A stretch of 8,386 bases of DNA from JADKIH01 sp031411835. Its GTDB lineage: Bacteria > Bacteroidota > Bacteroidia > AKYH767-A > 2013-40CM-41-45. A model generated the notes under the pieces. That model had not been told where the DNA came from. It did not search any database and was given only the letters and a program-made list of their open reading frames with translations. Location: assembly GCA_031411835.1 (NCBI GenBank), contig JANOBV010000232.1, positions 1 to 8,386 on the forward strand, in the 5' to 3' direction. The first letter of the stretch is position 1. Each line of letters starts with the position of its first letter. Below are positions 1 to 6,975 of the stretch, one piece after another. A program made the translations under genes and the position numbers.

Positions 1-459
1 AACAACTAATGCAACCAGAATTCCGTTGAAGAATTTTTGTGCGCCTAGATTTTTTTTCAATTCAACATGTCCAAGAATGTTGTTGAATAAGATCTCAAGT
101 CTGTGAAAAGCGCTTTCGTTTTTTACGATATAATCGTAAGCTCCATACTTCATTGTATTAGCAGCAACTTCAGCTTTCTCTTGACCTGATAAAAATATTA
201 CAGGCGTATTTGGAAATTTTTCTTTTAATTTTTTCAGCACTTGCAGCCCGTTCATCGCTAAAGCATCTGAGGAATCAAGATGATAATCGAGAACGATCAA
301 GTGGGGTTCTTCAACCATTTTATTTAAAGCATCTTCACCGGTTGCGAAAGTTGTTACTGCCGAATTAGTATATTTTCCGGTAAAGAAATCGTTCAACATT
401 TCTCTCATTTGAGGATCGTCGTCGATTAAAGTGATCTGAAGTGGGCGGTTCGTGTACAT
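1..459 (-). CDS. Response regulator receiver-domain protein, C-terminus cut by the window edge
   Basis: This is a CheY-like receiver domain that would accept a phosphoryl group from a histidine kinase in the cytoplasm. Reading from the ATG at 459, the acidic pocket is D13-D14-D15 (LIDDDP), the phosphoacceptor is D58 (LIVLDYHLD), the switch serine is S91 (FLSGQE) and the conserved lysine is K113 (YIVKNE). All the expected catalytic residues are therefore present. The receiver fold ends near residue 130. The reading frame continues through a basic stretch (LKKNLGAQK) into a hydrophobic run (FFNGILVALVV) that is cut by the edge, so this is not a plain CheY. No HTH DNA-binding domain is visible in the 153 residues available. 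The hydrophobic run could be the start of a membrane helix, but this is inferred from only about 11 residues. No cognate kinase is in the window. A Bacteroidota-type promoter lies just upstream, suggesting its own transcript. Confidence 0.88.
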   Translation of the reverse strand, partial: MYTNRPLQITLIDDDPQMREMLNDFFTGKYTNSAVTTFATGEDALNKMVEEPHLIVLDYHLDSSDALAMNGLQVLKKLKEKFPNTPVIFLSGQEKAEVAANTMKYGAYDYIVKNESAFHRLEILFNNILGHVELKKNLGAQKFFNGILVALVV

Positions 460-477
460 AGGTCTGAAATACGAGGT

Positions 478-509
478 CAAACGTAGGTTTTAATCGCGTA
501 AATAGCAAA
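478..509 (-). promoter_or_regulatory. Candidate Bacteroidota promoter for the receiver-domain gene
   Basis: On the minus strand TACGTTTG (485 to 478) matches the phylum -7 consensus TAnnTTTG exactly. A TTTG (509 to 506) gives the -33 TTG, with a 20-base spacer, which is inside the usual range. The predicted transcription start is near 472, leaving a leader of roughly 13 bases before the ATG at 459. The match is by eye only. Confidence 0.6.
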
Positions 510-619
510 TTCGTGGGTTATGGTAGTCAAATTTCTTGGGCATAGCATGGCCCCAGGGGCAGAAAGAAAAAATCTGCTCCCATGTTTTACATCACTTAAA
601 ATCATAAAATTATTGGTTG

Positions 620-642
620 AAAAAGGAAGGCTTTCGCCCTCC
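620..642 (-). terminator. Likely intrinsic terminator, minus strand
   Basis: Read on the minus strand, GGAGGGC-GAAA-GCCTTCC forms a 7-bp stem (six Watson-Crick pairs and one G-T) closed by a GAAA tetraloop, followed at once by TTTTT (624 to 620). This is the classic form of a factor-independent terminator. It lies 173 bases beyond the stop of the helicase-nuclease gene and upstream of the receiver gene's promoter, so it probably ends the helicase transcript. The long 3' untranslated stretch leaves room for it to end a separate small RNA instead. Confidence 0.6.
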
Positions 643-679
643 TGCAAGGATATACCCCATGCTTTTCCCCTCTTGCAGG

Positions 680-696
680 CTGCCACAATGTGGCAG
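680..696. repeat. Perfect 17-base palindrome
   Basis: CTGCCACA and TGTGGCAG are exact reverse complements around one central A. No T-run follows on either strand, so it is not a terminator on its own. It could be a regulator-binding site or the foot of a structured RNA. It is part of the hairpin cluster at 541-696. Confidence 0.55.
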
Positions 697-815
697 GATT
701 AACAAATAGTCAAATGACTAAATTTTAAATGGGATTCGTTACCGCTTAAATGTGGGTTCTTTTACTGAACAACGATGCAGATAATCAAATTGATGTACGA
801 AAAAATAATACAGCA

Positions 816-3800
816 TTAGACAGAAACTACTGTTCGATTTGATAGATAAACCAGTTTAGAAGTAACAGGACTGTATCCCATTTCTCGGAGAATCTCAGCG
901 TACTGCGTCACTTGAGTTTCATGCTTCTTATGTGGTGAACCACTTTTGAAATCAATTACAATTGCTTCCTTGTTATTGATGATCACTCTATCCGGACGCA
1001 AGACTTCGCCTGATGGAAGTATGATCTCCTTTTCTGCTTTGACTTCGTAATCCTTTGAAAATAGGTTTGCAATTTCATCAACTTTTAAAACAGTATCAAC
1101 TTCATCGAGTAAAGTGACCTTTTGATTTTCTGTAATCAATCCATCGAAAACAAATTTATTTGCAAGATGTCTAAACTCAGATGTATCTTTCACTTCCGCA
1201 AGTAAAGCATGGATTAAAATTCCATAATTGATTTTCGTCATGTCTTTCTTTTCAATCATTTCAATCAGATCATTTCCATGTGAAGAGAGTGAAAGTTTAT
1301 CTTGCCAACGATTCGAAGGATAAATGTTGAGATTAGTAGAAGTTGTTTTAGATTTGTCTTTATCGCTTTTAGGTTTCGCAAAATTTTCTCCTTGTAAAAA
1401 ACTTTCTATTTGTTCCGGATCGAGTTGATGACAAGTTCGACTGATCAATTTCGAAACACTATTCAAATCTTTTTTATTGTCAACCGGACAATAGATAAAT
1501 AATTTCTCTTCTGCTCTTGTGAAAGCAACATAGAGCATATTCATATTATCAATGACGGTCTGATTAATTTCTTCGTTATAATTTTCGGAATAGTACGTTT
1601 CTTTCAATGCATTTGTTGTGACCAATGCAGTTTTACCAAGTTCGCTGAATGGCTCTTCATTTGTTTGAAGCCAAATCAGCTCATTTGATTTTGGTAATAA
1701 TTTCCAATCACAAAAAGGCATGAAGACTATTGGGAACTGAAGTCCTTTCGATCGATGTATAGTCATGATCTGAATTGCATCTTCATTTTGTGGAGTGATC
1801 ACCGACGCATTACGAACTTTTTTACTTGAGTCCCACCAATTGATAAATCCTTCTAGCGAACTGTCAAATCCCGTATTGTATTCAAGCACTAGATCTTGGA
1901 AACGCTGGATGAATGCATCAGGTTTTTTATTCAAGCCAAAAATATTGACTAGCTGTTCACTGATTTCATAAATAGGTAAATTAGCTAGATAGGTGAGATG
2001 TCCAGTGAAACTTTCCGGAAGAATAGAATTGAAATTAGATTCATTCAAACTTTCAGGCGGAAAAAGCGTGTTGTCTTTTTTTCCTGTCTTTCCTGTGTAT
2101 TTGAAATTTTTATGATCTGAAAAATAGGTGTGCTTGTCGAATTTCAGATTCGCAATATTCAAAGCATAATAATACAAAACTTCTGCTCTTGCAATTGCAT
2201 TTTTTTGATCAGCTAAAAAGCGAAGTACATTGACAAGAAAATTAATTCTTGGCGAACCGGTGATTAATAATGAATCCGGACTGATAATCTTATCGATCTC
2301 GTTTTCCAATAAAAAAGTTGCGATCTCATTTCCTTCAGTGTTTTTTCTAACAAGTATTGAAATATCTCTATATGAAAATCCTTTTGATAGTTGATTTCTA
2401 ATTTCTGTTAAGAGATTTTTCATTGCAACCTCTTTCCATTTTAATGCTTCGCTTTCTTCATCATCCGGATTAGCTTCTTCGGATTTAATAAAATCTACTT
2501 CTATATATCCGCTTGAGTTATTTTTGTCAGCAACAATCTGTGATAAATCCTGGCCATAAGCAAGATTAAGAACCGGATGATCATTCATGTCAAGTTGGAC
2601 GTTCGCGATTTCCTTAGCATTTAAAAAGAAATGGTTATTGAATGTTACGATTTCTTTTTTGCTTCTGTAATTTGTTGAAAGAACTTCAGGCTGAATGATC
2701 GATTTGAAATTGACAAGGTCGGTGAATATATCGCGAATCAATAAGTTCATATTCCCGCCGCGCCAACGATAAATCGATTGTTTCGCATCTCCAACAATGA
2801 GTGTCATGAATCCGCTTCCAAGTGCATTTACCACGAGCGGAAGCAAATTTTTCCATTGTAACAAACTTGTATCTTGAAATTCGTCAATGAGTAAATGCTT
2901 GTAACGATTTCCTGTCTTTTCATAAATAAAAGGAGTGTCATTTCCTTCAATCATGTCGCCTAGTAATTTTGTTGTATCAGAAAGCAGGATTACATTGTTT
3001 TCTTTTCTGTATTCTCTAAATTTGTCTTGAAGATCGTTTACAAGTCCAAACAAATAGATTTTTTTCAAAACTTCATTCGATGTAATGTATTCGCGATATT
3101 CATTTTCAACAATTGCAACAGCCTTTTGCAAAAGTGGAAGTAGAGCCGATGAAACAAGATCGTCTAATTGGTTTTTAAATTCACTTTTTTTAGCTGTCCA
3201 TGATGTAGGGTCTTCAATTCCTTTTTCAACACGACTACCAACTACAAATGAGGTTGCATTTTTCGGATTCGAAATTTTCTGAAAATATCCTGCAACTCCA
3301 CTTTCTTTATAGGAGAAATCGTTGAGTGAAAATCCGGCTCCGGCAATAATACTTAGTCCCTCTTCACCAATCTTTTTTAATTTTGAAGTGAAGACCTTTT
3401 TCGTTCGATTTAATTCTAAATAAATTCGCTTGATATCTTCTCGCGATAGTATTTTTTTATTGTGATGATCTTCTTTAAACAATTCGCCGGCAACAAGTCC
3501 AATATCATTTTCAATATTCCAGCCTTTTTCCTCACCCATTTTCTGAAGTGCGAGATCGGTAAGCCATTCAGTAAGTTCTTTGTCATTGCCAACTTCTCGG
3601 AGAATTGAATCAGTAACAGCGAGAATTGCATCATCTGTACTTACTTCAACTTCCATTTTCAACGGAAGATGTATTTCTCTAGCCAATGCTCTAAGAATCC
3701 GTTGAAAAAAACTATCAATTGTACTTACGGAAAACGAGGAATAGTCATGTAAAATGTTTTTCAACGACTTTTGCGCTCGAACTCGAATATTGACATTTGG

Positions 3801-4031
3801 AAGGTCAGTTTCAAGAATCTCCAATAATTGACTTTTGTTTCCGGCTGACAAATCTACCAAAGCCTCTACGATTCGGCTTTTCATCTCTTCCGCAGCTTTA
3901 TTCGTAAAAGTAATGGCCAGGATAGAGCGATAATCTTCAGGATGAGCCAATACCAACTTTAGGTATTCTTTCACGAGTGTAAAAGTTTTCCCTGACCCGG
4001 CCGATGATTTGAAAATCTTTAAAGCATTCAT
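816..4031 (-). CDS. AddA/RecB-like ATP-dependent helicase-nuclease (UvrD/Rep family)
   Basis: This is a superfamily 1A DNA helicase with a C-terminal nuclease, of the type that unwinds and trims double-strand ends to prepare them for RecA. The 1071 residues carry the full motif set: Walker A SSAGSGKT (9-16); motif Ia ITFTNKAAEEM (40-50); Walker B DEFQD (383-387); motif III GDAKQSIYRWRGG (414-426); motif IV STNYRS (452-457); motif V TIHRSKG around H759; motif VI YVAFTRAEEK with R839. The C-terminus has the RecB-type nuclease: a GILIHALL segment, then D1014 (RPDRV), D1027-F-K1029 (VIDFKSG) and Q1040xxxY1044, so the catalytic residues look intact. The start matches the family habit of placing Walker A within about 10 residues of Met1. 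The usual partner AddB, a second PD-(D/E)XK protein, is not next to it on either side. It is transcribed away from the VWA gene. AddA is the better fit because one chain holds both activities in Bacteroidota-type arrangement, but the RecB label cannot be excluded by eye. Confidence 0.93.
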   Translation of the reverse strand: MNALKIFKSSAGSGKTFTLVKEYLKLVLAHPEDYRSILAITFTNKAAEEMKSRIVEALVDLSAGNKSQLLEILETDLPNVNIRVRAQKSLKNILHDYSSFSVSTIDSFFQRILRALAREIHLPLKMEVEVSTDDAILAVTDSILREVGNDKELTEWLTDLALQKMGEEKGWNIENDIGLVAGELFKEDHHNKKILSREDIKRIYLELNRTKKVFTSKLKKIGEEGLSIIAGAGFSLNDFSYKESGVAGYFQKISNPKNATSFVVGSRVEKGIEDPTSWTAKKSEFKNQLDDLVSSALLPLLQKAVAIVENEYREYITSNEVLKKIYLFGLVNDLQDKFREYRKENNVILLSDTTKLLGDMIEGNDTPFIYEKTGNRYKHLLIDEFQDTSLLQWKNLLPLVVNALGSGFMTLIVGDAKQSIYRWRGGNMNLLIRDIFTDLVNFKSIIQPEVLSTNYRSKKEIVTFNNHFFLNAKEIANVQLDMNDHPVLNLAYGQDLSQIVADKNNSSGYIEVDFIKSEEANPDDEESEALKWKEVAMKNLLTEIRNQLSKGFSYRDISILVRKNTEGNEIATFLLENEIDKIISPDSLLITGSPRINFLVNVLRFLADQKNAIARAEVLYYYALNIANLKFDKHTYFSDHKNFKYTGKTGKKDNTLFPPESLNESNFNSILPESFTGHLTYLANLPIYEISEQLVNIFGLNKKPDAFIQRFQDLVLEYNTGFDSSLEGFINWWDSSKKVRNASVITPQNEDAIQIMTIHRSKGLQFPIVFMPFCDWKLLPKSNELIWLQTNEEPFSELGKTALVTTNALKETYYSENYNEEINQTVIDNMNMLYVAFTRAEEKLFIYCPVDNKKDLNSVSKLISRTCHQLDPEQIESFLQGENFAKPKSDKDKSKTTSTNLNIYPSNRWQDKLSLSSHGNDLIEMIEKKDMTKINYGILIHALLAEVKDTSEFRHLANKFVFDGLITENQKVTLLDEVDTVLKVDEIANLFSKDYEVKAEKEIILPSGEVLRPDRVIINNKEAIVIDFKSGSPHKKHETQVTQYAEILREMGYSPVTSKLVYLSNRTVVSV

Positions 4032-4112
4032 TGGGGAAAGATAATTAATTATAATGGGAGAAATTAAGTAGAAATGAACTTTTTATTAAACTATTTGTTC
4101 ATCGTATAAATC

Positions 4113-4141
4113 CAACTTTATAGTGCTTTTCGTAATTGCAA
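4113..4141 (-). promoter_or_regulatory. Candidate promoter for the helicase-nuclease gene
   Basis: On the minus strand TTG (4141 to 4139) and TAAAGTTG (4120 to 4113) are separated by 18 bases. The second element differs from the TAnnTTTG consensus at one position. A start near 4106 would give a leader of about 75 bases. No Shine-Dalgarno sequence precedes the ATG at 4031; weak or absent ones are common in this phylum. Confidence 0.35.
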
Positions 4142-4147
4142 TTGTAC

Positions 4148-4165
4148 TACCTTTGGGATAAGGAG
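4148..4165 (+). promoter_or_regulatory. Candidate -7 element and ribosome binding site for the VWA gene
   Basis: TACCTTTG (4148-4155) matches the Bacteroidota -7 consensus TAnnTTTG, though no TTG sits at the proper -33 distance (only a TTT at 4128-4130). AGGAG (4161-4165) lies 7 bases before the ATG at 4173 and is a clear Shine-Dalgarno sequence, which supports that start. If this -7 box is used, the transcript would begin almost at the ribosome binding site, so the true promoter may be elsewhere. It lies back to back with the minus-strand promoter at 4113-4141. Confidence 0.4.
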
Positions 4166-4172
4166 AAAAAAT

Positions 4173-5267
4173 ATGTTAGGACACAGATTTAGTAAGTTTT
4201 TGCCGGACGATAATAATCAGGATCCGTTTGAAAGGTTGTTTGGAATATTTATGCAATTGTTGAATTATACAAGTGGAGATGTTTATGAAGCGATGAATTG
4301 GCTGAATGAATTGGATCGCGAGCATAAGTTGACAGACGATAAATATACGATGGCTGATTTTGTGAATGATCTGAAGAGTAAAGGTTATATCAAAGAAGAT
4401 GGAAACAATGGTGATTTAACGATCACTCCAAAGACAGAACAAACTATTCGCAAGAATGCTTTGGAAGAAGTTTTCGGTAAATTAAAAAAAGCCGGACAAG
4501 GAAATCATCGTACGCGTTTCATGGGCAATGGCGATGAAATGACAAGTGATCATCGCGAATATCGTTTTGGTGATACTGCTGATCAGATCTCAATGACAGA
4601 TTCCATTCGTAATGCACAGATCAATCATGGTGTATCGGATTTTCATATCATGGAAGGTGATTTGGAAGTGCATGAGAAAGAATTCAAGACGCAAACTTCA
4701 ACGGTGTTGATGATCGACATTTCTCATTCGATGATTTTGTATGGAGAAGATAGAATCACTCCGGCGAAAAAAGTTGCAATGGCTTTGGCTGAATTAATTC
4801 GTACTCGTTATCCAAAAGATACTTTGGACGTAATTGTTTTTGGTGACGAAGCTTGGCAAATAGAAGTGAAGGACCTTCCTTATTTGCAAGTTGGTCCTTA
4901 TCATACAAACACGGTTGCCGGACTAGAATTAGGAATGAATATTCTCAGACGCAGAAAGAATCCCAATAAGCAAATCTTCATGATCACAGATGGAAAACCA
5001 TCGTGTATGAAAGAGGGAGCGAATCTGTACAAGAACAGTTTTGGTCTCGATAGAAAAATCGTAAACAAATGTTTGAATCTTGCTTCTGCATGTAGGAAGT
5101 TGAAAATACCGATCACAACTTTCATGGTTGCTGAAGATGAATACTTGAGAGAGTTTATCAGAGAATTTAGTGAGGCCAATGGAGGGAAAGCGTTTTATTC
5201 TTCGTTGAAAGGATTGGGGGAATATGTGTTGGAGGATTTTGAGAAAAACCGGAGGAAAAAGTTGTAA
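4173..5267 (+). CDS. VWA-domain protein, partner of a MoxR-like ATPase
   Basis: The protein is 364 residues with no signal peptide or membrane helix, so it should be cytoplasmic. Residues 1-170 form a poorly characterised N-terminal part that includes a polar patch with GNGDEMT and EYRFGD (118-134), which I recall as conserved in this family. Residues 177-340 are a von Willebrand factor A fold. The metal-ion-dependent adhesion site is complete: D182-I-S184-H-S186, a threonine in HTNT (T245 or T247), and D273 in MITDGKP. The C-terminus (GKAFYSSLKGLGEYVLEDFEKNRRKKL) is highly basic at the very end. Proteins of this kind work with AAA+ ATPases such as the one encoded 99 bases downstream on the same strand; the VWA site is thought to bind the target or bridge it to the ATPase ring. 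Its substrate is unknown. It resembles magnesium chelatase subunit D only in general arrangement, and no chlorophyll or cobalamin gene is nearby. Confidence 0.88.
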   Translation: MLGHRFSKFLPDDNNQDPFERLFGIFMQLLNYTSGDVYEAMNWLNELDREHKLTDDKYTMADFVNDLKSKGYIKEDGNNGDLTITPKTEQTIRKNALEEVFGKLKKAGQGNHRTRFMGNGDEMTSDHREYRFGDTADQISMTDSIRNAQINHGVSDFHIMEGDLEVHEKEFKTQTSTVLMIDISHSMILYGEDRITPAKKVAMALAELIRTRYPKDTLDVIVFGDEAWQIEVKDLPYLQVGPYHTNTVAGLELGMNILRRRKNPNKQIFMITDGKPSCMKEGANLYKNSFGLDRKIVNKCLNLASACRKLKIPITTFMVAEDEYLREFIREFSEANGGKAFYSSLKGLGEYVLEDFEKNRRKKL

Positions 5268-5272
5268 GGGTT

Positions 5273-5294
5273 AAAGGTCAAAAGTCAAAGGTCA
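5273..5294 (+). repeat. Short tandem repeat of AAAGGTCA-like units
   Basis: Three consecutive units, AAAGGTCA, AAAGTCA and AAGGTCA, occupy 22 bases starting 6 bases after the VWA stop codon. They lie in the 99-base gap before the ATPase gene. The rest of the gap (5295-5366) is AT-rich, with no clear promoter, terminator or Shine-Dalgarno sequence, so the two genes are probably co-transcribed through it. Confidence 0.6.
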
Positions 5295-5366
5295 CTTTGT
5301 GATACGAAATTGGCACTCGAATTTTTAAATTAAAAAAATGGAATTGTAAAAAATTGATATATTGAT

Positions 5367-6842
5367 ATGGAAAAATATTTGAAAATAAAAACACTGGGGC
5401 AATTGAAGGCTGCGGGGTATGTAAGTAAATCGATCAAGGAAGAATTGAGAGCGAATCTTATTGTGAAGTTGGCGAAAAAGGAGAAGATCTTTGATTCGAT
5501 AAAAGCTTTTGATGAAACAGTAATTCCTGATATTGAAAGAGCGATACTTTCTCGTCATAATATTCTCTTGCTCGGATTGCGTGGACAAGCAAAAACGCGT
5601 ATTGCAAGACTGATGACGAATTTGTTGGATGAATATATTCCATTTATCAAAGGAACGGAGTTGAATGATGATCCGATGAATCCTTTGTCACGACAAGCGA
5701 TTGACATATTAGAAAAGCATGGCGATGATACTGAAATTGCTTGGATGCACAGAAGCGAGCGTTACACAGAAAAACTTGCGACGCCTGATGTTTCTGTTGC
5801 CGATTTAATTGGTGATGTAGATCCAATCAAAGCAGCCGCAATGAAACTTCCTTATTCAGATGAAAGAGTTATCCATTTTGGTTTGATTCCGCGGGCTCAT
5901 AGAGGAATTTTTGTGATCAATGAATTACCCGATCTTCAAGCGCGAATTCAAGTATCGTTATTCAATATTTTGCAAGAAGGCGATATCCAGATTCGCGGAT
6001 TCAAATTGCGATTGCCATTGGATATACAATTTGTGTTCACTGCCAATCCGGAAGATTATACTAATCGCGGATCGATTGTAACGCCATTGAAAGACAGAAT
6101 TGAAAGTCAGATACTAACGCATTATCCGAAAGACATAGAAACAGCTAAAGAGATCACATTACAAGAAGCAGAACTCAGTGATTCGCAAAAGAAAAATATT
6201 ACGAGTCATGAGTTGATTGAAAACTTGCTCGAACAAATTGCATTTGAAGCAAGAAGCAATGAGTTTGTTGATCCAAAGAGTGGTGTTTCTGCTCGTTTGA
6301 CAATCTCAGCGTACGAAACGATTTTCTCTGCAGCAGAACGACGGATGATCATCAATGGAGAAGCGAAAACTCATCTTCGTATTTCAGATTTCTGGGGAAT
6401 TATTCCGTCGATCACAGGAAAGATCGAGTTAGTATATGAAGGCGAGCAAGAGGGAGCGATGATCGTTGCACAGAATTTGATCAGCAAGTCAATTCGTAAT
6501 CAGTTTAAAAATTATTTCCCTGATCCGGAAAAGATGAAACGCAAGAAAGAAGCGAATCCGTATTTGGAAGTGATAGAATGGTTCAGCAATGGAAACGCAA
6601 TTGATATTATGAATGATGCTTCCGAGCAAGATTATACAAAAGCTCTCAATGGCGTTCCGGGATTAGCCGATTTAGTGAAAAAGTATTTCCCGAAAGTTGC
6701 GCCGCAAGATAAGTTGATGTTGATGGAGTTTTTGCTGCACGGACTTTCTGAATTTTCAATGCTGAGTAAAAACAGTTTGACTTCGGGATTGAGATTTAAA
6801 GACCTCTTTAGTTCCGTATTTAATCAAGGCAGCGAGAATTAA
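5367..6842 (+). CDS. MoxR / magnesium-chelatase-like AAA+ ATPase
   Basis: This is a 491-residue AAA+ ATPase of the MoxR/ChlI-like group, predicted cytoplasmic and expected to form a ring that remodels a target protein together with the VWA protein encoded just upstream. Walker A is G70-LRGQA-K76-T77. The Walker B strand reads IFVINELPDL (181-190), with N185-E186 where many AAA+ proteins have D-E; I recall the NELPD form as usual in this subfamily, so it is probably not a defect. Sensor 1 is TANPEDY (225-231), followed by NRGSIVTPLKDRIESQILTHYP (233-254), with R244 a likely arginine finger. The GVSARL segment (306-311) with R310 fits sensor 2. The EKLATPDVSVADLIGDVDP block (135-153) is also family-typical. 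Residues 350-491 form a helical C-terminal extension of unknown role. Some databases label such proteins sigma-54-interacting regulators or magnesium chelatases, but there is no sigma-54 GAFTGA loop and no tetrapyrrole gene here. The ATG at 5367 is supported by the N-terminal TLGQLKAAGY segment. Confidence 0.9.
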   Translation: MEKYLKIKTLGQLKAAGYVSKSIKEELRANLIVKLAKKEKIFDSIKAFDETVIPDIERAILSRHNILLLGLRGQAKTRIARLMTNLLDEYIPFIKGTELNDDPMNPLSRQAIDILEKHGDDTEIAWMHRSERYTEKLATPDVSVADLIGDVDPIKAAAMKLPYSDERVIHFGLIPRAHRGIFVINELPDLQARIQVSLFNILQEGDIQIRGFKLRLPLDIQFVFTANPEDYTNRGSIVTPLKDRIESQILTHYPKDIETAKEITLQEAELSDSQKKNITSHELIENLLEQIAFEARSNEFVDPKSGVSARLTISAYETIFSAAERRMIINGEAKTHLRISDFWGIIPSITGKIELVYEGEQEGAMIVAQNLISKSIRNQFKNYFPDPEKMKRKKEANPYLEVIEWFSNGNAIDIMNDASEQDYTKALNGVPGLADLVKKYFPKVAPQDKLMLMEFLLHGLSEFSMLSKNSLTSGLRFKDLFSSVFNQGSEN

Positions 6843-6854
6843 TTCTTAAATCAA

Positions 6855-6973
6855 ATCCGCGCCTTAATCTGCGTATTTATCTGCGCCTTTATCTGCGGAA
6901 TCTGCGGGAGAAAAACACTCAGAAAAATTTCCCGCAGATTTCGCAGATGAAGGCGCAGATAAGGTCGCAGATT
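6855..6973. repeat. Large inverted repeat of ATCTGCG units between converging genes, probable bidirectional terminator
   Basis: The left arm is a run of related units, each starting ATCTGCG or ATCCGCG: 6855-6866, 6867-6878, 6879-6890 (12 bases each), then 6891-6899 and 6900-6909. The right arm (6930-6973) is the reverse complement of 6866-6909. The 44-base arms differ at a 3-base internal block and at two positions that still pair as G-T, leaving a 20-base A-rich loop (6910-6929). Within the stem the innermost 31 pairs contain only those two wobbles. It begins 12 bases after the ATPase stop and ends 2 bases from the stop of the opposing secreted-protein gene. Such a structure could end or stabilise both transcripts. 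The multi-unit make-up suggests a dispersed repeat that expanded and inverted, rather than an ordinary terminator. Confidence 0.8.
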
Positions 6974-6975
6974 TG

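Larger units (their letters stand above)
541..696. other. GC-rich cluster of hairpins in the spacer, possible intergenic repeat or structured RNA
   Basis: The 356-base spacer between the helicase and receiver genes holds no convincing gene but is dense in inverted repeats and richer in G+C than its surroundings. First, GGGGCAGA (556-563) pairs with TCTGCTCC (573-580) through one G-T wobble, and CATG (546-549) with CATG (581-584) can extend the stem across a bulge. GCCCC-A-GGGGC (550-560) is a competing small palindrome. Second comes the stem at 625-642, listed separately as a terminator. Third, CCTGCAAG (641-648) pairs with CTTGCAGG (672-679) around a 23-base loop; it shares two bases with the preceding stem, so both cannot form fully together. 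Fourth, CTGCCACA-A-TGTGGCAG (680-696) is a perfect 8+1+8 palindrome. Open frames of 60-70 codons cross the region on both strands, but they follow the repeats and look incidental. I cannot assign a family. Confidence 0.5.

Noticed and set aside
477..702. Open frames of 60-69 codons on both strands in the spacer
   Set aside because: They overlap the hairpin cluster, have no recognisable domain or convincing ribosome binding site, and the frames exist on both strands at once, as expected from a structured stop-poor stretch.
3085..3634. Short frames within the helicase-nuclease gene
   Set aside because: They overlap the helicase coding frame, which is continuous with all motifs in order, and they show no domain of their own.
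4173..6842. Magnesium chelatase for chlorophyll or cobalamin synthesis
   Set aside because: No tetrapyrrole gene or large chelatase H/CobN subunit is present, and the similarity is limited to the general ATPase and VWA folds.
6855..6973. CRISPR array from the repeated ATCTGCG units
   Set aside because: Units are only 9-12 bases with no spacers of constant length, and the second half is inverted rather than direct.
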